Of a stretch of DNA of 64,000 nt, positions 1 to 9,106 are shown piece by piece. This DNA is from Pyrocephalus nanus (lineage: Eukaryota > Chordata > Aves > Passeriformes > Tyrannidae). The stretch lies in the NCBI GenBank assembly GCA_038380795.1, contig CM076261.1, forward strand, positions 96,122,418 to 96,186,417, given 5' to 3'. The notes under the pieces were generated by a model that was not told where the DNA came from, searched no databases, and saw nothing but the letters and a program-made list of their open reading frames with translations. A program made the translations under genes and the position numbers. Positions within the stretch are counted from its first letter, which is position 1. Each line of letters opens with the position of its first letter.

Positions 1-397
1 TGTCTGCAGGGCTGGGCCCAGAGCCTTGGGGTGAGTGGCCCAAAGGGCAGATGGAACAAGTGTGCAGTGCTGTAGGCCAGGAGCTGCATCCCTTGGGCCA
101 GCCCTGAAAACAGGAGTGGTCATGGCCATGGCCATGTCCTGGAGTTGAGCAAGGGCAGGGGCACAGTGCTGTTTGTGGGAGGGCTCAGCCCAGGCAGGAG
201 GAATGTCTGGGCCTGAATTGGATCAGTTGTTTTCATATAAAATGTCTCTTACTGGGACATGACTTTGTAGTCCTGCTGGAGAGCAAATGGCCCAGGAATT
301 GGCCTTGAACCTGTGTGGGGAAAAGGGCCAGAAGTGTCCAGGTGAGGACTGGGAGTTGTGTGATGAAGTAGTTGGTGGTGACTCTTGCTGTCCCCTA

Positions 398-898
398 AGC
401 ACTGGTGAGGTGCCACGTGAGGAGCTGTTTGCAGATTTGGGCTCCTCAGTGTGAAAAGAAAGTCAATTCAGTGAATCCAGAGCAGTGAATGGCCACAAAG
501 ATCCTGAAGGGGCTGGAGCATCTTGGCAAGTGGAGAGGCTGAGAGAGCTGGGAGTGCCAGGAGACAAGGCTGGCCAGGGCAGTGTCATCAGTGTTGGTGA
601 ATCCCTGGTGGCAGGGAAGGAAGTGGAGGGAGCCCAGCTCTTGTCAGCAGAGCACACGGGCAGGACAAGGGGCCATGGGCACAGGGGAAACAGATGGAGT
701 TCTGTGATCAAGGATGACAAGGATTTTTCATGCACTGGAGATGATAGAGTGGAAGAGGAGATGGATTCTCTGTCCTGGCAGATCTCACACTGAACTGGCC
801 CTGGTCCTGAAAATCCTGCTCTTGCTGGTTTTGCTTGAGCAGCAGAGTTGAAGCACTTGCACTCCATCCTGCCAAAGTGGGTGATGTTGTGACTCTGG
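398..898 (+). mobile_element. Old CR1 3' fragment downstream of FK1
   Basis: In the plus direction the sequence follows the 3' half of CR1 ORF2 and its tail: CTGGTGAGGTGCCACG, then GGGCTGGAGCATCTTGGC, GAGAGGCTGAGAGAGCTGGG and GACAAGGGGCCATGGGCACA, then CTGCTCTTGCTGGTTTTGCT near the end. The conceptual protein keeps ERLRELG and GRTRGHGH but is broken. It is antisense to the keratin and recurs behind most array genes, so it predates the expansion. Confidence 0.72.
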
Positions 899-1207
899 TG
901 CGCAGGTGTGAGAGTGGTGGTGGGTGAGAGAGTTTGTGCAGTGTGTGCTGGCCCAGAGAGACTTTGGCAGAGGCTGTGCAGGAGAGCATTGTTGTGGGGA
1001 AGCCTTTGGTGCAGCAGGTGCTGGGTTTGTGGCCCGTTCTGGAAGGGCCCCAGCCTGTGCAGTGTGTGTGTTAGTGCTGGGGGGGTATTTGCTGACAAAG
1101 GGGTTGTGGCTCTTGCCCAAGTCCCCAGGAGCCCGTTGATCCCCGGCATTGTGGTGGGTGAGGATCTGAGCCCATGGGAAATGAAAAAGGCAAGGAGTCA
1201 TCTGAAT
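899..1207. other. Conserved keratin 3' flank (FK1)
   Basis: Lies between the CR1 tail and the poly(A) region. The stretch 929-1150 recurs almost unchanged behind FK2-FK5, FK7, FK14 and FK16 and both ghost genes, and for its first 140 bp behind FK15. No reading frame with keratin features. Confidence 0.78.
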
Positions 1208-1224
1208 GTGTGCTGCAGGAGAAC

Positions 1225-1230
1225 TTTATT
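1225..1230 (-). terminator. Poly(A) signal of FK1
   Basis: AATAAA on the minus strand, 149 bases past the stop codon, giving the short 3'UTR class. Confidence 0.8.
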
Positions 1231-1378
1231 GAGACAAAAGAGAGAAGAGACAAGAGAAAGAAGAGGAAGGGATCCACTGTGAGGTGGAAGTAGAGCGATC
1301 ATGTGATGAGGTCCATTTGTTGTATCAGATTTTTGCAGAGCCCTGAGCTGGTGGTGTGAGGGGTGTTGTGGAGGACCC

Positions 1379-1714
1379 TCAGCAGGTGGAGCAGCCCCTG
1401 GTGCCGTAGCAGCCCAGGCCTCCCAGGCCGTAGCCAAAGGCCCGGGCAGAGCCGAGGCCGTAGCCAAAGGCCCCAAAGGCGCCGGAGATGGGCTGTCCCT
1501 GGGCATTGAGCTCCGTGCCCAGGGCAGCCCCTGCGGTGGATCCGACGGCGGAGCTCTGGGGGAAGGAGGTCATGATGGGCCCTGGCAGGGTGACGCGCAC
1601 GGGGGAGGGCTGGATGAGGACGGTGGAGTCCTGGCACTGGGTGACACAGGGCTGGTTGCAGCTGTTGGCCAGCGGGGTGGGTGCGCAGGGGCGGCAGAGG
1701 TCGTAGCAGGCCAT
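1379..1714 (-). CDS. Feather-type beta-keratin FK1 (111 aa)
   Basis: Structural corneous beta-protein that polymerises into the 3-4 nm filaments of feather and other hard avian epidermis. Seen: Met-Ala-Cys-Tyr start; six Cys in the N-terminal 27 residues (3, 7, 10, 19, 23, 27); a core at about 28-61 with the family's [12 protein letters not shown] and [10 protein letters not shown] strings; a tail with AFGYGLG twice (82-88, 92-98); and Cys 102, 108, 111. Classical feather keratins are about 97-100 residues, so the tail is long. The ATG at 1714 is chosen because an AG acceptor lies 20 nt upstream (exon 2 begins at 1734) and no ATG occurs in exon 1 or the intron. Intron 1735-1978, TATA 2050-2055, poly(A) signal 1225-1230. 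Variant residues: Ala11, Arg40, Thr60. Codons are GC-rich. Family assignment is strong; the exact subfamily is inferred. Confidence 0.96.
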   Translation of the reverse strand: MACYDLCRPCAPTPLANSCNQPCVTQCQDSTVLIQPSPVRVTLPGPIMTSFPQSSAVGSTAGAALGTELNAQGQPISGAFGAFGYGLGSARAFGYGLGGLGCYGTRGCSTC

Positions 1715-1734
1715 GGGTGTGGTGTGGAGGGGCC

Positions 1735-1978
1735 CTGTGAGGGCAGGGAAGAGAAGAGAAGAGGTGAGAAGAGCAGAGCAGAGAGGGGGCTGAGGCAGCG
1801 CAGGGCCGTGGGGGTGCGAGGGGCGGTGTTGGCGGAGGGCGAGGCAGTGGGGAGGCTGCTGTGGGGCTGTGGGGAGGCGTGAGGGCTGCTGAGGCTGGGG
1901 CAGAGCGTGCTGGGAGAGAGGGGCCAGGGGGGCGGTGTGGCAGGAGCAGGAGGGGGTTGTCAGGGGCTGCAGGCTCAC
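1735..1978 (-). other. FK1 intron, 244 bp
   Basis: On the minus strand it starts GTGAGC and ends with a pyrimidine-rich tract followed by CCCTCACAG. It separates non-coding exon 1 from the coding exon. The reading frame happens to be open through it but holds no ATG. Length is 244 bp in most copies, 236 bp in FK4 and 222 bp in FK14. Confidence 0.88.
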
Positions 1979-2025
1979 CTTGTTGGCGGCACAGAAGGCA
2001 GGAGAAGGCGTCAGGAGAAGCGTGG
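1979..2025 (-). other. FK1 non-coding exon 1 (5' end approximate)
   Basis: The exon ends at a clear donor, AACAAG|GTGAGC, with the last exon base at 1979. The 5' end is inferred at about 25-30 bp from the TATA-type box. There is no ATG in it. A short non-coding first exon is the known arrangement of avian beta-keratin genes. The same exon recurs in FK2-FK15; in FK7 it is 3 bp shorter next to the donor. Confidence 0.75.
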
Positions 2026-2049
2026 CAGGGAGAGAGGCGCTGGGCCGGC

Positions 2050-2055
2050 TTTTAT
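2050..2055 (-). promoter_or_regulatory. TATA-type box of FK1
   Basis: Minus-strand CATAAAAG lies about 72 bp upstream of the exon 1 donor, followed by GC-rich sequence, at the expected place for a short exon 1. Intact form. Confidence 0.8.
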
Positions 2056-2193
2056 GCTGCTCCCGCAGGGGCGGCACAGCCTTGGCCCAGGCCCTTTGGG
2101 CATTTCTCAGGCAGCAGCTCTTGCCTGGCCCAGCCTGGCCAGTCCTGAGCTGGGCGTGTTTTCCTTCCCCAGCTCTGCAATGGCCTGTCCTGC

Positions 2194-2937
2194 CCTTGAG
2201 GCCGTGTCCATCTGCCCTTGGCGGCAGCTTTCAAGGGACAGTTGGTGTTTGGGAGCAGTTCCGTGGAATCTGCGTCTCCAGCAGGGCTGAATCAGCAGTG
2301 GAAGCCTTGGAGAATTTGGGTGTCAGCAGTGAGGTCACCCCATGTTCTCATGTGCTCTCATTTGTGGGTGTGTTGTGGAGCGTGGACCCTCTTCTTTTGT
2401 ACAACTGGGTGTCAATAAATCCCTGTGCTGCACCCAGGAATGCCAGGGGAGCTCCTTGATGTGCTGTGGAGGTCACTGTTGATTGGTTTGGGAAGGTCAT
2501 CAATCCTCCAAGGGCTTCCTTATGGTGGAAAGAGGCCTCAGCCCCTCCTGTCCTGAAGGAAGCAAGAGGATGGATGTGGAAGTGCAGAAGCTGGTCAGGG
2601 TGGCCTTGTTCCAGTGTTGTGTTCCATGTCATTTCTCACATTTACAGGACATTTACTCTGTGATGTGACCTGTATTTCCTGGACTGATCAAGGAATGCAA
2701 TGAACAAGGAACAAATTGGGCTGGCTCCCTTTGTTTCCAGGCTGGTCTGTGATGTCACTGCGCTGATTCCGCATTGAAGCCGTGAGGTTTCCTGCACATG
2801 ACCCGTCAGTTTTAGTGTTGTGGTCCTGTGAGCCAAAAACCACAATTACCAGTGGAAGGTCAGTGAGCTCCTCCTTCCCCCTCTGTCATGGTGTGGGCAT
2901 TCCTTTGTGGAATTCTGGGATTCCATGTTTAGATTTT
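2194..2937. repeat. Upstream module (about 744 bp) of FK1
   Basis: Starts CCTTGAGGCCGTGTCCATCT. The next module starts at 2938 with the same phrase in altered form and is cut short near 3,150. Related modules with the same order of landmarks occur above every gene (for example 9838-10577, 14565-15305, 20047-20786, 28292-29031). Confidence 0.82.
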
Positions 2938-3906
2938 AAGGCCATGTCCATCTGACCTTGGCAGCAGCTTTTCACTGTGAGTATTAGAGGCCAAAGGCTG
3001 GAGTTGATGGTGCCTGTCAGGGAGTGCTGGAGATGTGAGCAAAGCTTTGGAGAGGTGGGGTGTGATCAGTGAGGTCCCCCCGTGTCCCTCGTGTGCTGTG
3101 GTTTGGGGGGTGTTTTGAGGAGGGGCCCCAAACCATCCCAGCCCTGTCAGGCTGCTCTGGGCTTTCCCATGTGCCTGGGCTGAGGTGTTGCCCCTTCCCT
3201 CACCTTCCATCCCTCTCCCCTTTGCTGCCACCTACCTAAGCCTGACACTAGACCTGACTGTTCCTGCTGACTGTGCTCTGGGGGGGTTTGGTTCCATCTC
3301 CCTTTTAAGGTTTTGATACCTGTGGCCTTTTGGGCCCTGTCCTGGGCTGAGTGCCAGGGGGTGAGGTCCCTTGTCTGGGCATCTTTTGTGTCTGCTGGGC
3401 AGGAAGAGGATTTGGGGGTGCCCAGGGTTGTTGGACACGAGCACTGCCTGATCCCAGAGCCTGCCCAAAAGGCCAGGCTGTGTCAGTGCCCAGTGTGGGG
3501 GGTGAGAAGTGTCTGCAGGGCTGGGCCCAGAGCCTTGGGGTGAGTGGCCCAAAGGGCAGATGGAACAAGTGTGCAGTGCTGTAGGCCAGGAGCTGCATCC
3601 CTTGGGCCAGCCCTGAAAACAGGAGTGGTCATGGCCATGGCCATGTCCTGGAGTTGAGCAAGGGCAGGGGCACAGTGCTGTTTGTGGGAGGGCTCAGCCC
3701 AGGCAGGAGGAATGTCTGGGCCTGAATTGGATCAGTTGTTTTCATATAAAATGTCTCTTACTGGGACATGACTTTGTAGTCCTGCTGGAGAGCAAATGGC
3801 CCAGGAATTGGCCTTGAACCTGTGTGGGGAAAAGGGCCAGAAGTGTCCAGGTGAGGACTGGGAGTTGTGTGATGAAGTAGTTGGTGGTGACTCTTGCTGT
3901 CCCCTA

Positions 3907-4407
3907 AGCACTGGTGAGGTGCCACGTGAGGAGCTGTTTGCAGATTTGGGCTCCTCAGTGTGAAAAGAAAGTCAATTCAGTGAATCCAGAGCAGTGAATG
4001 GCCACAAAGATCCTGAAGGGGCTGGAGCATCTTGGCAAGTGGAGAGGCTGAGAGAGCTGGGAGTGCCAGGAGACAAGGCTGGCCAGGGCAGTGTCATCAG
4101 TGTTGGTGAATCCCTGGTGGCAGGGAAGGAAGTGGAGGGAGCCCAGCTCTTGTCAGCAGAGCACACGGGCAGGACAAGGGGCCATGGGCACAGGGGAAAC
4201 AGATGGAGTTCTGTGATCAAGGATGACAAGGATTTTTCATGCACTGGAGATGATAGAGTGGAAGAGGAGATGGATTCTCTGTCCTGGCAGATCTCACACT
4301 GAACTGGCCCTGGTCCTGAAAATCCTGCTCTTGCTGGTTTTGCTTGAGCAGCAGAGTTGAAGCACTTGCACTCCATCCTGCCAAAGTGGGTGATGTTGTG
4401 ACTCTGG
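3907..4407 (+). mobile_element. Old CR1 3' fragment downstream of FK2
   Basis: Copy of the FK1-associated fragment inside the second 3,509-bp unit. Confidence 0.72.
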
Positions 4408-4733
4408 TGCGCAGGTGTGAGAGTGGTGGTGGGTGAGAGAGTTTGTGCAGTGTGTGCTGGCCCAGAGAGACTTTGGCAGAGGCTGTGCAGGAGAGCATTG
4501 TTGTGGGGAAGCCTTTGGTGCAGCAGGTGCTGGGTTTGTGGCCCGTTCTGGAAGGGCCCCAGCCTGTGCAGTGTGTGTGTTAGTGCTGGGGGGGTATTTG
4601 CTGACAAAGGGGTTGTGGCTCTTGCCCAAGTCCCCAGGAGCCCGTTGATCCCCGGCATTGTGGTGGGTGAGGATCTGAGCCCATGGGAAATGAAAAAGGC
4701 AAGGAGTCATCTGAATGTGTGCTGCAGGAGAAC

Positions 4734-4739
4734 TTTATT
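4734..4739 (-). terminator. Poly(A) signal of FK2
   Basis: AATAAA on the minus strand; short 3'UTR class. Confidence 0.8.
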
Positions 4740-4887
4740 GAGACAAAAGAGAGAAGAGACAAGAGAAAGAAGAGGAAGGGATCCACTGTGAGGTGGAAGT
4801 AGAGCGATCATGTGATGAGGTCCATTTGTTGTATCAGATTTTTGCAGAGCCCTGAGCTGGTGGTGTGAGGGGTGTTGTGGAGGACCC

Positions 4888-5223
4888 TCAGCAGGTGGAG
4901 CAGCCCCTGGTGCCGTAGCAGCCCAGGCCTCCCAGGCCGTAGCCAAAGGCCCGGGCAGAGCCGAGGCCGTAGCCAAAGGCCCCAAAGGCGCCGGAGATGG
5001 GCTGTCCCTGGGCATTGAGCTCCGTGCCCAGGGCAGCCCCTGCGGTGGATCCGACGGCGGAGCTCTGGGGGAAGGAGGTCATGATGGGCCCTGGCAGGGT
5101 GACGCGCACGGGGGAGGGCTGGATGAGGACGGTGGAGTCCTGGCACTGGGTGACACAGGGCTGGTTGCAGCTGTTGGCCAGCGGGGTGGGTGCGCAGGGG
5201 CGGCAGAGGTCGTAGCAGGCCAT
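4888..5223 (-). CDS. Feather-type beta-keratin FK2 (111 aa)
   Basis: Same product as FK1 (Ala11, Arg40, Thr60); no base change was seen by eye between the two coding regions. Exon 2 begins at 5243, intron 5244-5487, intact TATA 5559-5564, poly(A) signal 4734-4739. The gene lies in a second copy of the 3,509-bp unit that carries FK1, so promoter, intron, 3'UTR and flanks are duplicated with it. Either this is a very recent tandem duplicate or the assembly repeated one unit. Confidence 0.95.
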   Translation of the reverse strand: MACYDLCRPCAPTPLANSCNQPCVTQCQDSTVLIQPSPVRVTLPGPIMTSFPQSSAVGSTAGAALGTELNAQGQPISGAFGAFGYGLGSARAFGYGLGGLGCYGTRGCSTC

Positions 5224-5558
5224 GGGTGTGGTGTGGAGGGGCCCTGTGAGGGCAGGGAAGAGAAGAGAAGAGGTGAGAAGAGCAGAGCAGAGAGGGGGCT
5301 GAGGCAGCGCAGGGCCGTGGGGGTGCGAGGGGCGGTGTTGGCGGAGGGCGAGGCAGTGGGGAGGCTGCTGTGGGGCTGTGGGGAGGCGTGAGGGCTGCTG
5401 AGGCTGGGGCAGAGCGTGCTGGGAGAGAGGGGCCAGGGGGGCGGTGTGGCAGGAGCAGGAGGGGGTTGTCAGGGGCTGCAGGCTCACCTTGTTGGCGGCA
5501 CAGAAGGCAGGAGAAGGCGTCAGGAGAAGCGTGGCAGGGAGAGAGGCGCTGGGCCGGC

Positions 5559-5564
5559 TTTTAT
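5559..5564 (-). promoter_or_regulatory. TATA-type box of FK2
   Basis: Intact CATAAAAG, same context as FK1. Confidence 0.8.
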
Positions 5565-7415
5565 GCTGCTCCCGCAGGGGCGGCACAGCCTTGGCCCAGG
5601 CCCTTTGGGCATTTCTCAGGCAGCAGCTCTTGCCTGGCCCAGCCTGGCCAGTCCTGAGCTGGGCGTGTTTTCCTTCCCCAGCTCTGCAATGGCCTGTCCT
5701 GCCCTTGAGGCCGTGTCCATCTGCCCTTGGCGGCAGCTTTCAAGGGACAGTTGGTGTTTGGGAGCAGTTCCGTGGAATCTGCGTCTCCAGCAGGGCTGAA
5801 TCAGCAGTGGAAGCCTTGGAGAATTTGGGTGTCAGCAGTGAGGTCACCCCATGTTCTCATGTGCTCTCATTTGTGGGTGTGTTGTGGAGCGTGGACCCTC
5901 TTCTTTTGTACAACTGGGTGTCAATAAATCCCTGTGCTGCACCCAGGAATGCCAGGGGAGCTCCTTGATGTGCTGTGGAGGTCACTGTTGATTGGTTTGG
6001 GAAGGTCATCAATCCTCCAAGGGCTTCCTTATGGTGGAAAGAGGCCTCAGCCCCTCCTGTCCTGAAGGAAGCAAGAGGATGGATGTGGAAGTGCAGAAGC
6101 TGGTCAGGGTGGCCTTGTTCCAGTGTTGTGTTCCATGTCATTTCTCACATTTACAGGACATTTACTCTGTGATGTGACCTGTATTTCCTGGACTGATCAA
6201 GGAATGCAATGAACAAGGAACAAATTGGGCTGGCTCCCTTTGTTTCCAGGCTGGTCTGTGATGTCACTGCGCTGATTCCGCATTGAAGCCGTGAGGTTTC
6301 CTGCACATGACCCGTCAGTTTTAGTGTTGTGGTCCTGTGAGCCAAAAACCACAATTACCAGTGGAAGGTCAGTGAGCTCCTCCTTCCCCCTCTGTCATGG
6401 TGTGGGCATTCCTTTGTGGAATTCTGGGATTCCATGTTTAGATTTTAAGGCCATGTCCATCTGACCTTGGCAGCAGCTTTTCACTGTGAGTATTAGAGGC
6501 CAAAGGCTGGAGTTGATGGTGCCTGTCAGGGAGTGCTGGAGATGTGAGCAAAGCTTTGGAGAGGTGGGGTGTGATCAGTGAGGTCCCCCCGTGTCCCTCG
6601 TGTGCTGTGGTTTGGGGGGTGTTTTGAGGAGGGGCCCCAAACCATCCCAGCCCTGTCAGGCTGCTCTGGGCTTTCCCATGTGCCTGGGCTGAGGTGTTGC
6701 CCCTTCCCTCACCTTCCATCCCTCTCCCCTTTGCTGCCACCTACCTAAGCCTGACACTAGACCTGACTGTTCCTGCTGACTGTGCTCTGGGGGGGTTTGG
6801 TTCCATCTCCCTTTTAAGGTTTTGATACCTGTGGCCTTTTGGGCCCTGTCCTGGGCTGAGTGCCAGGGGGTGAGGTCCCTTGTCTGGGCATCTTTTGTGT
6901 CTGCTGGGCAGGAAGAGGATTTGGGGGTGCCCAGGGTTGTTGGACATGAGCACTGCCTGATCCCAGAGCCTGCCCAAAAGGCCAGGCTGTGTCAGTGCCC
7001 AGTGTGGGGGGTGAGAAGTGTCTGCAGGGCTGGGCCCAGAGCCTTGGGGTGAGTGGCCCAAAGGGCAGATGGAACAAGTGTGCAGTGCTGTAGGCCAGGA
7101 GCTGCATCCCTTGGGCCAGCCCTGAAAACAGGAGTGGTCATGGCCATGGCCATGTCCTGGAGTTGAGCAAGGGCAGGGGCACAGTGCTGTTTGTGGGAGG
7201 GCTCAGCCCAGGCAGGAGGAATGTCTGGGCCTGAATTGGATCAGTTGTTTTCATATAAAATGTCTCTTACTGGGACATGACTTTGTAGTCCTGCTGGAGA
7301 GCAAATGGCCCAGGAATTGGCCTTGAACCTGTGTGGGGAAAAGGGCCAGAAGTGTCCAGGTGAGGACTGGGAGTTGTGTGATGAAGTAGTTGGTGGTGAC
7401 TCTTGCTGTCCCCTA

Positions 7416-7916
7416 AGCACTGGTGAGGTGCCACGTGAGGAGCTGTTTGCAGATTTGGGCTCCTCAGTGTGAAAAGAAAGTCAATTCAGTGAATCCAGAG
7501 CAGTGAATGGCCACAAAGATCCTGAAGGGGCTGGAGCATCTTGGCAAGTGGAGAGGCTGAGAGAGCTGGGAGTGCCAGGAGACAAGGCTGGCCAGGGCAG
7601 TGTCATCAGTGTTGGTGAATCCCTGGTGGCAGGGAAGGAAGTGGAGGGAGCCCAGCTCTTGTCAGCAGAGCACACGGGCAGGACAAGGGGCCATGGGCAC
7701 AGGGGAAACAGATGGAGTTCTGTGATCAAGGATGACAAGGATTTTTCATGCACTGGAGATGATAGAGTGGAAGAGGAGATGGATTCTCTGTCCTGGCAGA
7801 TCTCACACTGAACTGGCCCTGGTCCTGAAAATCCTGCTCTTGCTGGTTTTGCTTGAGCAGCAGAGTTGAAGCACTTGCACTCCATCCTGCCAAAGTGGGT
7901 GATGTTGTGACTCTGG
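7416..7916 (+). mobile_element. Old CR1 3' fragment downstream of FK3
   Basis: Copy of the FK1-associated fragment inside the third, partial unit. Confidence 0.72.
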
Positions 7917-8242
7917 TGCGCAGGTGTGAGAGTGGTGGTGGGTGAGAGAGTTTGTGCAGTGTGTGCTGGCCCAGAGAGACTTTGGCAGAGGCTGTGCAGG
8001 AGAGCATTGTTGTGGGGAAGCCTTTGGTGCAGCAGGTGCTGGGTTTGTGGCCCGTTCTGGAAGGGCCCCAGCCTGTGCAGTGTGTGTGTTAGTGCTGGGG
8101 GGGTATTTGCTGACAAAGGGGTTGTGGCTCTTGCCCAAGTCCCCAGGAGCCCGTTGATCCCCGGCATTGTGGTGGGTGAGGATCTGAGCCCATGGGAAAT
8201 GAAAAAGGCAAGGAGTCATCTGAATGTGTGCTGCAGGAGAAC

Positions 8243-8248
8243 TTTATT
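8243..8248 (-). terminator. Poly(A) signal of FK3
   Basis: AATAAA on the minus strand; short 3'UTR class. Confidence 0.8.
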
Positions 8249-8396
8249 GAGACAAAAGAGAGAAGAGACAAGAGAAAGAAGAGGAAGGGATCCACTGTGA
8301 GGTGGAAGTAGAGCGATCATGTGATGAGGTCCATTTGTTGTATCAGATTTTTGCAGAGCCCTGAGCTGGTGGTGTGAGGGGTGTTGTGGAGGACCC

Positions 8397-8732
8397 TCAG
8401 CAGGTGGAGCAGCCCCTGGTGCCGTAGCAGCCCAGGCCTCCCAGGCCGTAGCCAAAGGCCCGGGCAGAGCCGAGGCCGTAGCCAAAGGCCCCAAAGGCGC
8501 CGGAGATGGGCTGTCCCTGGGCATTGAGCTCCGTGCCCAGGGCAGCCCCTGCGGTGGATCCGACGGCGGAGCTCTGGGGGAAGGAGGTCATGATGGGCCC
8601 TGGCAGGGTGACGCGCACGGGGGAGGGCTGGATGAGGACGGTGGAGTCCTGGCACTGGGTGACACAGGGCTGGTTGCAGCTGTTGGCCAGCGGGGTGGGT
8701 GCGCAGGGGCGGCAGAGGTCGTAGCAGGCCAT
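8397..8732 (-). CDS. Feather-type beta-keratin FK3 (111 aa)
   Basis: Protein variant Ala11, Arg40, Thr60, as in FK1 and FK2. Intron 8753-8996, intact TATA 9068-9073, poly(A) signal 8243-8248. Its 3' side still follows the 3,509-bp unit, but about 35 bp upstream of the TATA box (from 9106) the sequence switches to a different upstream class. That class starts with CACTGTCAGCTGGCGG and is shared with FK4, FK5 and FK7. The gene body therefore joins two different flanks, as expected if an exchange took place inside the keratin gene. Confidence 0.95.
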   Translation of the reverse strand: MACYDLCRPCAPTPLANSCNQPCVTQCQDSTVLIQPSPVRVTLPGPIMTSFPQSSAVGSTAGAALGTELNAQGQPISGAFGAFGYGLGSARAFGYGLGGLGCYGTRGCSTC

Positions 8733-9067
8733 GGGTGTGGTGTGGAGGGGCCCTGTGAGGGCAGGGAAGAGAAGAGAAGAGGTGAGAAGAGCAGAGCAGA
8801 GAGGGGGCTGAGGCAGCGCAGGGCCGTGGGGGTGCGAGGGGCGGTGTTGGCGGAGGGCGAGGCAGTGGGGAGGCTGCTGTGGGGCTGTGGGGAGGCGTGA
8901 GGGCTGCTGAGGCTGGGGCAGAGCGTGCTGGGAGAGAGGGGCCAGGGGGGCGGTGTGGCAGGAGCAGGAGGGGGTTGTCAGGGGCTGCAGGCTCACCTTG
9001 TTGGCGGCACAGAAGGCAGGAGAAGGCGTCAGGAGAAGCGTGGCAGGGAGAGAGGCGCTGGGCCGGC

Positions 9068-9073
9068 TTTTAT
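9068..9073 (-). promoter_or_regulatory. TATA-type box of FK3
   Basis: Intact CATAAAAG; upstream class B begins about 33 bp further up. Confidence 0.8.
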
Positions 9074-9106
9074 GCTGCTCCCGCAGGGGCGGCACAGCCT
9101 TGGCCC

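Larger units (their letters stand above)
1..3509. repeat. 3,509-bp keratin unit, copy a
   Basis: Contains FK1 plus its spacers. Position 1 (TGTCTGCAGGGC) recurs at 3510 and 7019. By eye copies a and b differ at a single place, CACGAG near 3437 against CATGAG near 6946. Confidence 0.93.
2091..4733. other. FK1-FK2 spacer
   Basis: Class A proximal promoter region to about 2,193, one full and one partial upstream module (to about 3,150), a G/T-rich spacer without recognisable features (3,150-3,905), the CR1 3' fragment, then the conserved keratin 3' flank (4,408-4,733). No other gene seen. The FK2-FK3 spacer (5,600-8,242) repeats this order. Confidence 0.8.
3510..7018. repeat. 3,509-bp keratin unit, copy b
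   Basis: Contains FK2. Same length as copy a to the base. The same unit recurs, more diverged, around FK6-FK7 (offset 21,976) and FK13 (offset 50,425). Confidence 0.93.
7019..9106. repeat. 3,509-bp keratin unit, copy c (partial)
   Basis: Follows copies a and b through FK3 and its TATA box, then breaks at GGCCCAG|CACTGTC into upstream class B. Confidence 0.92.

Noticed and set aside
463..1149. 228-codon minus-strand open frame in the 3' flank, repeated in several units
   Set aside because: It spans an old CR1 tail read backwards and the keratin 3' flank. It is conserved only because the units are recent copies, changes in diverged units, and has no recognisable domain.
1379..2077. In-frame N-terminal extension of the keratin through the intron (232 codons)
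   Set aside because: The intron is open in frame but contains no ATG, and the apparent start is a GTG upstream of the TATA box. Clear donor and acceptor sites show the region is spliced out.
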